Origin: an uncultured Candidatus Soleaferrea sp.
GTDB lineage: Bacteria; Bacillota; Clostridia; Oscillospirales; Ruminococcaceae
Length of the DNA stretch: 20,236 nucleotides
Reading direction: 5' to 3'
Assembly: GCA_934527325.1 (NCBI GenBank)
Contig: CAKTAG010000014.1
Span: 1-20,236 of the forward strand
Shown: in pieces, positions 1 through 8,038 of the stretch
How positions within the stretch are numbered: position 1 is the first letter of the stretch
Layout: each line of letters opens with the position of its first letter
Notes under the pieces: generated by a model
Seen by the model: the letters and a program-made list of their open reading frames with translations, nothing else
Database searches by the model: none
What the model was told of the DNA's origin: nothing
Program-made: the position numbers and the translations under genes

Positions 1-1151
1 TACCCTGTAAAGAACAACATACTCCATACATTATTTGTGCTTTCATCTAACTCGTTGTATGTTATATTTGCATTTAGCATTTTTTCTATTGTTCCTCCGT
101 TTATTAACATCTCTACTTCATTCTTTGTTACTTCATCTGCATTCTTTACTAACTTCTTTACTATGTCGTTTCCGCTTGTGTTTGCCCAATATGCTTCTGG
201 CATCGATGCTTTATTCACTACCATATCTTTTACACATTTAAGCACACTCCATGGGTTATATATATCTTTTCTTCCAAATTGGTACCCATCATACCATTCT
301 TTTATCTCTTCTCTTCTTTCTTCTATACCGTAATATTTTAATATTTCATCTACTTCTTCTTGAGTAAACCCAAAACATTCTGCATATTGCTTATTCAGTA
401 TCGATACCATCTCTAAGTTATTTAACCCTGTAAATATACTCTCTTTCGATACTCTTAAACACCCTGTTAATATCCCTATCTCTAAATATTGGTTATCTTT
501 TAATGCATCTTGTAATGCCGCTCTTACAAAATTTATTGTTTCATCGTAAAAACCATATATATATGAATTCTGTAATGGCACATCATATTCATCTATTAAT
601 ATTATTGGTTTTTGCTTATAGTACTTCTCTAAGTACTTGCACAAATTCTTTATCGATGCTGTGTAATCTGTAAATTTTGCTTTCCTTGCACAGATATTTT
701 CAAAAACTTTCTTTTCTTCCTCTACACTGAATATATTTGCTTTTAACAGGTAACTATGCCTTTCATATTCTTCTCCTATTGTTCTTGTTAGTTCAGCATA
801 TGTTTGTTCCCAGTTATTCATTTTTGCACCTTTAAACGTCAAATTAATAACTGGGTATTTTCCTTGTTGTTTTTTATATTTCTCCCCTGCTTTCCATATT
901 TCTAAACCTTCAAATAAATAGCTGTTATCTGTTTCTGTTTTTTCAAAATAATATTTTAACATTGATAGATTTAACGTTTTTCCAAATCTTCTTGGCCTTG
1001 TAAACAACGTTACTTTACATCTATTATCTAAAATATTTTTTATCAATATGCTTTTATCTACATAATAGTAATTACTCTCGTTAAACTCTTTAAAATCACT
1101 TATTCCTATTGGTATGCTCTTTTTTTCCCCTTTTTCTATTTCTAATCCCAT
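1..1151 (-). CDS. AAA-ATPase-like domain protein (PF09820/DUF1703 type), C-terminus cut by window edge
   Basis: The minus strand is open from ATG 1151 to the left edge, giving 383 codons without a stop. The N-terminal region matches the AAA-ATPase-like family often paired with a C-terminal PD-(D/E)XK nuclease domain. Visible motifs are a Walker A-like RPRRFGKT (about residues 51-58), a Walker B-like IILIDEYD (182-189), the TGCLRVSKESIFTGLNN segment, and the EWYDGY and NPWSV elements typical of the family. The nuclease-like tail would lie beyond position 1 and is not seen. A GGAGAGG ribosome site lies 7 nt before the ATG, and a good promoter lies upstream. Such genes are often multicopy in gut bacteria and their biological role is unsettled. 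Family assignment is firm from motifs; function is unknown. Confidence 0.88.
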   Translation of the reverse strand, partial: MGLEIEKGEKKSIPIGISDFKEFNESNYYYVDKSILIKNILDNRCKVTLFTRPRRFGKTLNLSMLKYYFEKTETDNSYLFEGLEIWKAGEKYKKQQGKYPVINLTFKGAKMNNWEQTYAELTRTIGEEYERHSYLLKANIFSVEEEKKVFENICARKAKFTDYTASIKNLCKYLEKYYKQKPIILIDEYDVPLQNSYIYGFYDETINFVRAALQDALKDNQYLEIGILTGCLRVSKESIFTGLNNLEMVSILNKQYAECFGFTQEEVDEILKYYGIEERREEIKEWYDGYQFGRKDIYNPWSVLKCVKDMVVNKASMPEAYWANTSGNDIVKKLVKNADEVTKNEVEMLINGGTIEKMLNANITYNELDESTNNVWSMLFFTG

Positions 1152-1191
1152 CTATAAACCTCTCCATTCTTTCTATTTTTTTATTAACATT

Positions 1192-1221
1192 ATTATACTA
1201 TAAAACTATTTACCATATCAA
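1192..1221 (-). promoter_or_regulatory. Sigma-A promoter for the AAA-ATPase-like gene
   Basis: On the minus strand there is TTGATA (1221-1216), an 18-nt spacer and TATAAT (1197-1192). It sits about 40 nt upstream of the start codon at 1151, so the leader is short. Confidence 0.6.
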
Positions 1222-1385
1222 TACTCACTATACCAAACCAAAAATATACTAATATACTATTACCATCACTTACAAATATATAATATTTTATTGTTATTCA
1301 ATATAGATAATTATTTTTATAGAATATTAAATTTTTAGCAATTCTGTATATTAATTCATATTATATAGAAAAGGATGGTGATAAA

Positions 1386-1592
1386 ATGGCGGATAATGTT
1401 ATAAAATTCAGTTCTTTAACGCAAGCTATGAAAGCTAAAAATTTATTAAGAATGTTAAAAATAAAATCTGAATTGGAACGTATCTCTGGTAAAAACTCTG
1501 TAAATGGATGCGCATACCAACTTAAATTTAACTATAATATAGTACACATAAAACAACAATTAACAAAAAATAAAATAAAATTCATTAATTAA
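1386..1592 (+). CDS. DUF3343 family protein (putative Se/S carrier-like)
   Basis: A 68-residue protein. The N-terminal half (KFSSLTQAMKAKNLLRMLKI) followed by a single cysteine in a GCAYQLKF context (C42) fits the small DUF3343 family, annotated as putative Se/S carrier-like proteins, where a Cys-Gly or Gly-Cys is followed by a hydrophobic strand. It starts behind AAGGATGGTGAT, a Shine-Dalgarno-like site 4 nt from the ATG. The next gene begins 34 nt downstream and encodes a cysteine desulfurase-family enzyme. DUF3343 genes commonly neighbour such enzymes, which supports both calls. The likely role is accepting or presenting persulfide or selenide sulfur from its neighbour; this is inference. 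The family call rests on size, the one Cys and the context. Confidence 0.7.
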   Translation: MADNVIKFSSLTQAMKAKNLLRMLKIKSELERISGKNSVNGCAYQLKFNYNIVHIKQQLTKNKIKFIN

Positions 1593-1626
1593 ACTTACGT
1601 ACAACTTTATAGAAAGAAGGATTAAT

Positions 1627-2763
1627 ATGATATATTTTGACAATGCAGCAACATCTTTTCCCAAACCTAAAATAGTAAAAGATAGTTTAAAAGATATATT
1701 TTATAAATATGGTGGTAACCCTGGTAGAAGCGGACATAAAATGGCAATGAACACCTCTTTTATGGTTTATAAATGCAGAGAAAAAATAGCCGATTTTTTT
1801 AACGCTGACAATGTAGAAAATGTAGTTTTTACATTAAATTGCACTATGGCCGCTAACATGGTTATTAAAGGTATTTTATCTAAAGGTGATCATGTAATTA
1901 TATCTAGTTATGAACATAATGCAAACCTTAGGCCTATACACAAACTAAAAGAAAAAGGGTTAATATCTTACGATGTTGCTAACGTTTACGAAGGTGACGA
2001 CGAAAAAACATTACAATCTTTTCAAAATTTAATTAAAAGCAACACAAAACTTGTTATAGCTGTGCATGGCTCAAATGTTTTTGGCAACATTTTACCAATT
2101 AAAGGTATATCTAATATTGCCCATAAAAACGGTGCAATGTTTATGGTAGATGCTGCTCAATCTGCAGGAGTAATTCCAATTGATATTCAAAAAATGAATA
2201 TAGATTTTTTATGTATGCCCGGCCATAAAAGCTTGTATGGGTTAAGTGGTACAGGAGTTTTAATTACTAAACATGGTGATAAACTTTCTACCATTATAGA
2301 AGGCGGAACAGGAAGTGTATCTGAAAGTTTTGTGCAACCAAATTTTATGCCAGATAAATTGGAAAGCGGCACAGGAAACAGTGTTGGTATATTAGGGTTA
2401 TATAACGGGTTAAAATTTATAACATCAAAAGGAATAGATAATATTTACAAGCACGAAATGCGAATTATACAATATATATATAAAAACCTCCATAACAACA
2501 AAAATGTTAAATTATACACTCAATATCCAACTTTAGGAAGTTACTTACCAGTTTTAAGTTTTAATATAGATAAAAAAACCTGTGATGATGTTGTAAATAT
2601 TTTAAGCAAAAAAGGTTTTGCAACAAGGGGTGGATTGCATTGTTCACCTTTAGCACACAAAAGCAAAGGTACCCTAGATATAGGCACTGTAAGAATTAGT
2701 GTGGGAGCTTTTAACAATTTAACCCAAGCTAAAAAATTATGTAATGTTATATCTAATATTTAA
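1627..2763 (+). CDS. Cysteine desulfurase family protein (class V aminotransferase fold, EF2568-like)
   Basis: A 378-residue PLP enzyme of fold type I. The N terminus YFDNAATSFPKP and NPGRSGHKMA is characteristic of the subfamily. H97 (SYEHNAN) stacks over PLP, D175 and Q178 lie in VDAAQSAG, and the Schiff-base lysine is K201 in MPGHKSLYG. C339 in TRGGLHCSPLAH is at the position of the catalytic persulfide cysteine. Length is normal for the family. It should remove sulfur (or selenium) from cysteine (or selenocysteine), passing it to an acceptor; the adjacent DUF3343 protein is the obvious candidate. It is not a standard IscS/NifS or SufS, because no iscU or suf genes are nearby. The ribosome site GAAGGA lies 5 nt before the ATG. 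A strong terminator closes the two-gene unit. Confidence 0.88.
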   Translation: MIYFDNAATSFPKPKIVKDSLKDIFYKYGGNPGRSGHKMAMNTSFMVYKCREKIADFFNADNVENVVFTLNCTMAANMVIKGILSKGDHVIISSYEHNANLRPIHKLKEKGLISYDVANVYEGDDEKTLQSFQNLIKSNTKLVIAVHGSNVFGNILPIKGISNIAHKNGAMFMVDAAQSAGVIPIDIQKMNIDFLCMPGHKSLYGLSGTGVLITKHGDKLSTIIEGGTGSVSESFVQPNFMPDKLESGTGNSVGILGLYNGLKFITSKGIDNIYKHEMRIIQYIYKNLHNNKNVKLYTQYPTLGSYLPVLSFNIDKKTCDDVVNILSKKGFATRGGLHCSPLAHKSKGTLDIGTVRISVGAFNNLTQAKKLCNVISNI

Positions 2764-2785
2764 ACATATTGTTTACAGTAATAAA

Positions 2786-2826
2786 TTGGCTGTTACAAGT
2801 GAGGTAACCTCATTTGTAACAGCCAA
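2786..2826 (+). terminator. Intrinsic terminator of the DUF3343/desulfurase operon
   Basis: A 19-bp stem (TTGGCTGTTACAA... paired with ...TTGTAACAGCCAA, one G-T wobble) with a 3-nt loop, followed by a short T-rich stretch (CCATTTTTACC). It lies 22 nt after the stop codon. Confidence 0.8.
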
Positions 2827-2933
2827 CCATTTTTACCATAAGCAACTACCATTATAATTTTTACCGTGCAATGCTAGTAGTGGACAAAAAGCGAATATTG
2901 TAATATAATAAAGATATAAAAAAGCAACAATAG

Positions 2934-3152
2934 AAGAGGAAAAAATTTGCCCTAAGTGTAAAAAAACAAGAAAACCAAATCAAGAGTTTTGCACGTAAGA
3001 AGAAAACACTATATGCTGTTATGGCAGTGTTTGTTAATGCTTATAATAGTTTTAAAATGGCAAAATATAAATATCGAATAAAAAGAAGAACTGTTGAACT
3101 ACCGTTTTCTTTTATCGATTTTTTTAACATCGCTTTTGGCCACTTCTTATAA
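2934..3152 (+). pseudogene. Broken ORF remnant, possibly a transposase C-terminus
   Basis: The frame beginning after the TAG at 2931 and ending at TAA 3150-3152 is open for 72 codons but has no ribosome site and no ATG until 3021. It encodes a protein-like, basic-aromatic segment including LYAVMAVFVNAYNSFKMAKY and ending near ELPFSFIDFF, which resembles the tail of a transposase. In another frame, about 2922-2999, there is a zinc-ribbon-like ICPKCKKTRKPNQEFC followed by a stop. That suggests one ancestral gene broken by a frameshift. I cannot name the insertion-sequence family with confidence. The upstream half of the element is absent; only short non-coding sequence separates it from the terminator at 2786-2826. 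Confidence 0.35.
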
Positions 3153-3162
3153 AAATTTTTAT

Positions 3163-3191
3163 TTGATTTAAATGTTAATTCATGATATAAT
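3163..3191 (+). promoter_or_regulatory. Sigma-A promoter for pcrA
   Basis: TTGATT (3163-3168), a 17-nt spacer, then TATAAT (3186-3191). It lies about 90 nt upstream of the chosen pcrA start, so the transcript has a leader of that order; I see no structured element in the leader. Confidence 0.65.
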
Positions 3192-3288
3192 ATAATATAT
3201 ATTTACTTACATTTTTTAATTTTACATATTATTAATTGTTATTAAAATTATATTTTACATTACCGTAAAGATGGTGGGAATTTATACT

Positions 3289-5691
3289 ATGTTTAACAAA
3301 TACCAGAATTTTAGAAATAAAATAATAGGTCAATTTTTTAACAAAATGAACCCCGAGCAGCTAAAAGCAGTTTTAGCAACTCAGGGTTCGGTGCTTATTT
3401 TGGCAGGGGCAGGTAGCGGAAAAACTACAGTTATGGTTAATAGAATAGCTAATATTTTAAAATATGGCGTTGGGTTAAATAAAACAGAAGTTAATTTATT
3501 AACAGATGAAGAATGGAGTTTTTTAGAAAATTACAACCATGAAAGAGATTTTGCAAATCCATTAGCATCTAAATTGATTTTTTGTAATACCCCTAAACCA
3601 TGGAATATACTTGCTATAACGTTTACCAACAAAGCAGCAGATGAATTAAAATCTAGGTTAGCTATTAACCTAAGCGAAGAAGAGGCTTTAAATGTAAATG
3701 CAAGTACATTCCATTCTGCTTGTGTTAAAATTTTACGCAGAGATATAAACAATTTAGGCTACAACAATAATTTTACAATATACGATACTAATGACAGTAA
3801 AAAAATTATTTCTGAAATTATAGAAAATATGAATTTGGACCCTAAACTTTTTGCTGTTAAAGCTATTATGGCTAAAATTAGCTCCGCTAAAAATGAACTT
3901 ATTTCACCTACACAAATGGCAGCAAACGAAGATATGAATAACTACAAATCGGCTACAATTGTAAATATATACAAAGCTTACCAAAACCAATTATTAAAAA
4001 GTAACGCTCTAGATTTTGATGATATTATAAGCCTTACTGTTGAACTTTTTGAAAAATACCCAGAAATTTTAGAATATTACCAAAATAAATTTAAATATAT
4101 TATGGTTGATGAATATCAAGATACAAACCATTCACAATTTAAATTGATATACCTTCTTAGCAAAAAACACGGAAATATTTGCGTTGTTGGAGATGATGAC
4201 CAAAGCATATATAAATTTAGAGGTGCAAATATAGATAATATATTAAATTTTGAAAAATACTTTAACAACACATTAGTTATTAGGTTAGAACAAAATTACA
4301 GATGCACACAAACAATTTTAAATGCCGCCAATGCAGTTATAGCCAAAAATTTCATGCGCAAAGAAAAAACATTATGGACTAATAATCAAATAGGTGAACG
4401 GGTTTGTGTTTATGCCTCTGTAAACGAATATGGTGAAGCAAAATTTGTTGTAGAAACTATTCTTAAAAACATAAAAAACGGCTATAAATATTCCGATAAC
4501 GCCGTTTTATACCGAACAAATTTTCAATCTAACATAATAGAACAATACCTTGTTAAATCTGGTATACCATATAAAATTATAGGCGGTTTAAGGTTTTACG
4601 AGCGAAAAGAAATAAAAGATATTGTTGCTTACTTATGTGTAATTAACAACCCTAACGATAATTTAAGGTTAAAAAGAATAATAAACGAACCAAAAAGAGG
4701 TATAGGTGAAGCTACAATAAAAGCAGCTCAAAACATAGCAAACGAAACTGGACTCTCGTTATTCGAAGTAATTGAAAACAATATGAATTACAAAGCATTA
4801 GCTAAAAAAAGCAACACTCTTTCTAGTTTTGTATTGCTTATAAAAGAACTTATAAACCTTTCTAAAACAAGTTCACTTAGTAACTTAACCGAAGAAATTT
4901 TACATAAAAGCGGGTATTTAAAATACATCGAAATGTTAGGCAACGAAGGTGCCTCTAAAATAGATAACATACATCAACTAATAGCAAATATTCAAAAATA
5001 TCAAGAAACTGCACCAGAACCTTCTTTAGCCGGTTTTTTAGAAGAAATATCATTATATACAGATTCTGATATGGATGCTGTTGAAGATGGTGATAATACA
5101 CAAGTTTTGTTAATGACATTGCATGCAGCTAAAGGTTTAGAATTTAACCAAGTAATTATCATTGGCATGGAAGAAGGTATTTTCCCTGGCAGCCAAGTTG
5201 TTTACGACTATAAAGATGTAGAAGAAGAACGACGGCTTGCTTATGTTGGCTTTACACGGGCAAAAAATCAATTATATTTAGTTTACGCAAAAGAACGTAA
5301 ATTTTTTAACAAAACTTTAGTTGGAATTTCATCTAGGTTTATTAACGAAATACCAGAAAATTTATGTGAATTTGCAACTCAAGAATACCCATCTGAAGTT
5401 AGAGCAGCTGAAAAATATAAAACAAATATCGCCAGAAACACTGCCAAAGCTATGACAGCACGCAAATCTATAGGTATTGGTGGCGTTGGTGGCACCAAAG
5501 ATAAAAAAACTTTTACCAAAGTAAACCAAATTTTTAAAAATGGTAGCAATGTAAAACATAAAATTTTTGGCATGGGCAAAGTAATTAAAGTTACACCAAT
5601 AGCCAACGACACATTACTAGAAATAAATTTTGAAAAAGTAGGTAATAAAAAAATGATGGCTAATTTTGCTGGCATAATTCTATGTGATTAA
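3289..5691 (+). CDS. pcrA: ATP-dependent DNA helicase PcrA/UvrD
   Basis: A superfamily 1A helicase that unwinds DNA 3'-5' during repair and removes recombinase and stalled complexes. All motifs are present: Walker A AGAGSGKTT (about residue 40), Ia AITFTNKAA, Ib STFHSAC, II VDEYQDTNHSQ (D274, E275), III VVGDDDQSIYKFRGA, IV LEQNYRC, V MTLHAAKGLEF and VI ERRLAYVGFTRA. The C-terminal 45 residues (VKHKIFGMGKVIKV) form the Tudor-like domain typical of PcrA. Length (800 aa) exceeds the usual 720-750 partly because about 40 extra residues lie between Walker A and motif Ia. An ATG at 3271 is in frame but has no ribosome site; GGTGGGAA at 3273-3280 lies properly before ATG 3289, so I start there. Its own promoter is upstream; the ecfA genes follow after 71 nt. 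Confidence 0.96.
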   Translation: MFNKYQNFRNKIIGQFFNKMNPEQLKAVLATQGSVLILAGAGSGKTTVMVNRIANILKYGVGLNKTEVNLLTDEEWSFLENYNHERDFANPLASKLIFCNTPKPWNILAITFTNKAADELKSRLAINLSEEEALNVNASTFHSACVKILRRDINNLGYNNNFTIYDTNDSKKIISEIIENMNLDPKLFAVKAIMAKISSAKNELISPTQMAANEDMNNYKSATIVNIYKAYQNQLLKSNALDFDDIISLTVELFEKYPEILEYYQNKFKYIMVDEYQDTNHSQFKLIYLLSKKHGNICVVGDDDQSIYKFRGANIDNILNFEKYFNNTLVIRLEQNYRCTQTILNAANAVIAKNFMRKEKTLWTNNQIGERVCVYASVNEYGEAKFVVETILKNIKNGYKYSDNAVLYRTNFQSNIIEQYLVKSGIPYKIIGGLRFYERKEIKDIVAYLCVINNPNDNLRLKRIINEPKRGIGEATIKAAQNIANETGLSLFEVIENNMNYKALAKKSNTLSSFVLLIKELINLSKTSSLSNLTEEILHKSGYLKYIEMLGNEGASKIDNIHQLIANIQKYQETAPEPSLAGFLEEISLYTDSDMDAVEDGDNTQVLLMTLHAAKGLEFNQVIIIGMEEGIFPGSQVVYDYKDVEEERRLAYVGFTRAKNQLYLVYAKERKFFNKTLVGISSRFINEIPENLCEFATQEYPSEVRAAEKYKTNIARNTAKAMTARKSIGIGGVGGTKDKKTFTKVNQIFKNGSNVKHKIFGMGKVIKVTPIANDTLLEINFEKVGNKKMMANFAGIILCD

Positions 5692-5762
5692 ATTTATTTT
5701 AGATGTGTGGTTTAAACATAACACTGCTTAATACATACATAAAATAAGATGGTGAAGATTTT

Positions 5763-6599
5763 TTGAATGAAATTATAAATATAAAAAATTTAACTTTTTC
5801 ATATAATCAAAAAAATAATGTATTAAATAATGTAGATTTAAAATTCAAACAAGGTGAATTCGTTTCTATTATAGGCCCTAATGGATCTGGTAAATCTACA
5901 TTGGCAAAACAGTTTAATGGCATATTATTACCTACACATGGCGAGGTTAATGTTCTTGGTTTTTTAACAACAGACTCTGAACATATTATAGATATTAGAA
6001 AAAATATAAGCATGGTTTTTCAAAACCCAGATAACCAAATTGTAGCTACTATTGTTGAAGAAGATGTAGCGTTTGCATTAGAAAATTTAGGTACAGAGCC
6101 AAACAAAATAAAAAAAAGAGTAAATGATGCCCTTAAAATGGTTGGCATGGATGAGTATAAAAAACATGCAACATATCAGCTATCTGGTGGGCAAAAACAA
6201 CGTGTAGCAATAGCTTCGGCAATTTCTACTATGCCAAAATGCATAATTTTAGATGAACCTACATCTATGCTTGACCCTGCAGGCCGAGAAGATGTTTTAA
6301 AATTAATATTAAACTTAGTTAAAGAATATAATATAACAATAATATTAATTACCCATTTTATGGAAGAAGCATGTTTAGCAGATAGACTTATTGTTATGGA
6401 CCATGGAAAAGTTATAATGGATAATACACCTAAACAAATTTTTGCCGAACCTAAACAATTACTTGAAATTGGTTTAGAATTACCTATAACTGTAGAATTA
6501 TGCAACAAACTAAAATGTAAAGGTTACAATGTAAGCCAACCTGCAATTAATATAACCGAGGCTACAGAAGTAATAAAATCGATTTTAAATACTTACTAG
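5763..6599 (+). CDS. ecfA1: Energy-coupling factor transporter ATPase EcfA1
   Basis: A 278-residue ABC ATPase of the ECF vitamin/metal importer type. It shows Walker A GPNGSGKST (38-46), the Q-loop in VFQNPDNQIV (Q87), the signature LSGGQKQR (140-147), Walker B IILDEP (161-166) and the H-loop histidine H198. The FQNPDNQ form of the Q-loop is diagnostic for EcfA proteins. The C-terminal 60 residues are the EcfA-specific extension used for subunit contact. It starts at TTG; the ribosome site GGTGAAG (5751-5757) precedes it, and no in-frame ATG lies nearby. It pairs with EcfA2, encoded 13 nt downstream, to form the heterodimer that drives an EcfT/S-component complex. Neither T nor S component is in this window. 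Confidence 0.94.
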   Translation: MNEIINIKNLTFSYNQKNNVLNNVDLKFKQGEFVSIIGPNGSGKSTLAKQFNGILLPTHGEVNVLGFLTTDSEHIIDIRKNISMVFQNPDNQIVATIVEEDVAFALENLGTEPNKIKKRVNDALKMVGMDEYKKHATYQLSGGQKQRVAIASAISTMPKCIILDEPTSMLDPAGREDVLKLILNLVKEYNITIILITHFMEEACLADRLIVMDHGKVIMDNTPKQIFAEPKQLLEIGLELPITVELCNKLKCKGYNVSQPAINITEATEVIKSILNTY

Positions 6600-6612
6600 G
6601 GGAGAAAGATAA

Positions 6613-7470
6613 TTGGCTATAATAGAAACTGTTGGGTTATCTTACACATATAGCAAAGAAACACCATTTGAAAAAAAAGCTTTAAATAATGTTAATATAA
6701 AAATCTGCAAAGGTAGTTGCGTTGGAATAATAGGCCACACCGGCTCAGGTAAATCTACATTAATTCAACATTTCAACGGCCTATTAAAACCAGAAAGCGG
6801 TAAAATTTACATCAACAAAAAAGATATTTGGTCAGACAAAAATAACGTATATAAATACAGATTCAAAGTTGGTGTAGCGTTTCAATACCCAGAGCATCAG
6901 TTATTTGAAGAAACTGTTTTTAAAGATATTGCATTTGGGCCAACTAACATGGGGTTAAGCACCGAAGAAATAAAAAATAGAGTAAATTGGGCTATAAATG
7001 TTGTTGGGCTTTCTAGTGAATATTTAAATCAGTCTCCCTTTGAACTATCTGGTGGGCAAAAACGCAAAGTAGCTTTAGCTGGAATAATTTCAATGGACCC
7101 AGATATTTTGGTATTAGATGAACCAACAGCTGGGTTAGACCCCAAAAGCAAAAATACTTTATTAAAAAACATAGAGCTATACCACCAAAACAAAAAAAAT
7201 ACCATCATTTTTGTTTCCCATAACATGGATGACGTAGTTAAATATTGCAGCGACGTTATTGTAATGAACAACGCAAAAGTATATATGCACGGTTCAACAA
7301 ACAACGTTTTTGTTAAAGCAGATGAGCTGCTAAAAATAGGTTTAAATATTCCAACAATAACTAAGATATTTAACAATTTGCGCAAATGCAACTATGTGAT
7401 TAACGAAAATATTAACACAACAGAAGAAGCAATAGCTTATATAGAAAAAAATTGTAAAATAAAAACGTAA
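6613..7470 (+). CDS. ecfA2: Energy-coupling factor transporter ATPase EcfA2
   Basis: A 285-residue ABC ATPase and partner of EcfA1. It has Walker A GHTGSGKST (41-49), the EcfA2-type Q-loop AFQYPEHQLF (Q91), the signature LSGGQKRK (145-152), Walker B LVLDEP (166-171) and H203 in VSHNMDD. The TTG start lies 5 nt after GGGGAGAAAG, which overlaps the end of ecfA1, so the two are translated from one message. In many Firmicutes ecfT follows directly; here the next feature is a non-coding stretch and then tRNA genes on the other strand, so the T component must be encoded elsewhere or be lost. No clear terminator with a U-tract is visible for this strand. Confidence 0.94.
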   Translation: MAIIETVGLSYTYSKETPFEKKALNNVNIKICKGSCVGIIGHTGSGKSTLIQHFNGLLKPESGKIYINKKDIWSDKNNVYKYRFKVGVAFQYPEHQLFEETVFKDIAFGPTNMGLSTEEIKNRVNWAINVVGLSSEYLNQSPFELSGGQKRKVALAGIISMDPDILVLDEPTAGLDPKSKNTLLKNIELYHQNKKNTIIFVSHNMDDVVKYCSDVIVMNNAKVYMHGSTNNVFVKADELLKIGLNIPTITKIFNNLRKCNYVINENINTTEEAIAYIEKNCKIKT

Positions 7471-7615
7471 TTTTTTTTGCTTGTATTTTACCAAAATTTA
7501 CAATAAACAACTTAAAAAACAGATATAAATCTTTAAGCATTAATTTTACGAATATGCATTTTATAGTTACAAAATAATTAGATTCAACTACTATAGAGCT
7601 TAAAAATAAAGGAGA

Positions 7616-7643
7616 CCGTTTGCTTAAAAATTTAAGCAAACGG
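7616..7643 (-). terminator. Hairpin at the end of the tRNA operon
   Basis: A perfect 13-bp stem CCGTTTGCTTAAA / TTTAAGCAAACGG with a 2-nt centre. Read on the minus strand it is followed by a T-rich stretch (TCTCCTTTATTTTT), so it most likely ends the tRNA transcript. It also lies between the convergent ecfA2 and tRNA units and may block read-through from either side. Confidence 0.6.
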
Positions 7644-7680
7644 CCCGAAATCGGTAAATATTTATGAAAAAAGAAAAAAA

Positions 7681-7766
7681 TGGTGGGAGAAGGTGGATTC
7701 GAACCACCGAAGCTAAAAGCGACAGATTTACAGTCTGTTCCCTTTGGCCGCTCGGGAATTCTCCCA
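7681..7766 (-). tRNA. tRNA-Tyr (GTA)
   Basis: An 86-nt class II tRNA with acceptor TGGGAGA/TCTCCCA, an encoded 3' CCA, anticodon loop CTGTAAA reading GTA, a long variable arm and the T-arm GGTTCGAATCC. It is the last gene of a three-tRNA minus-strand cluster. Confidence 0.95.
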
Positions 7767-7788
7767 GATATTTTGTAAAACAAAACTA

Positions 7789-7864
7789 TGGAGCTGGTGG
7801 ACGGACTTGAACCCCCGACCTGCTGATTACAAATCAGCTGCTCTACCAACTGAGCTACACCAGC
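7789..7864 (-). tRNA. tRNA-Thr (TGT)
   Basis: A 76-nt tRNA with acceptor GCTGGTG, D-arm AGCTCAGTTGGTAGAGC, anticodon loop TTTGTAA (TGT), T-arm GGTTCAAGTCC and an encoded CCA. It is the middle gene of the cluster. Confidence 0.96.
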
Positions 7865-7882
7865 ATAAAAAATTAATATCAA

Positions 7883-7959
7883 TGGTCGAGGCGACAGGAC
7901 TCGAACCTGCGGCATCTTGGTCCCAAACCAAGCACTCTACCAAACTGAGCTACGCCTCG
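7883..7959 (-). tRNA. tRNA-Pro (TGG)
   Basis: A 77-nt tRNA with acceptor CGAGGCG/CGCCTCG, anticodon loop TTTGGGA (TGG), T-arm GGTTCGAGTCC, discriminator A and an encoded CCA. It is the first gene of the operon, about 50 nt after the promoter -10 box. Confidence 0.96.
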
Positions 7960-8009
7960 CCATAACCGTATAACCTTAATTTAATAATGTACAAACACTC
8001 ACCTTTTTT

Positions 8010-8038
8010 AGTATATATCATCATAAAAGAAATGTCAA
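8010..8038 (-). promoter_or_regulatory. Strong sigma-A promoter of the tRNA operon
   Basis: On the minus strand there is a consensus TTGACA (8038-8033), a 17-nt spacer and TATACT (8015-8010). It directly precedes tRNA-Pro and fits a highly expressed stable-RNA operon. Confidence 0.8.

Noticed and set aside
3271..3288. ATG at 3271 as the start of pcrA
   Set aside because: No ribosome site lies before it, and the GGTGGGAA that overlaps it is correctly placed for the in-frame ATG at 3289.
7412..7965. Protein-coding ORFs across the tRNA cluster on both strands
   Set aside because: They run through three clear tRNA genes and are spurious.
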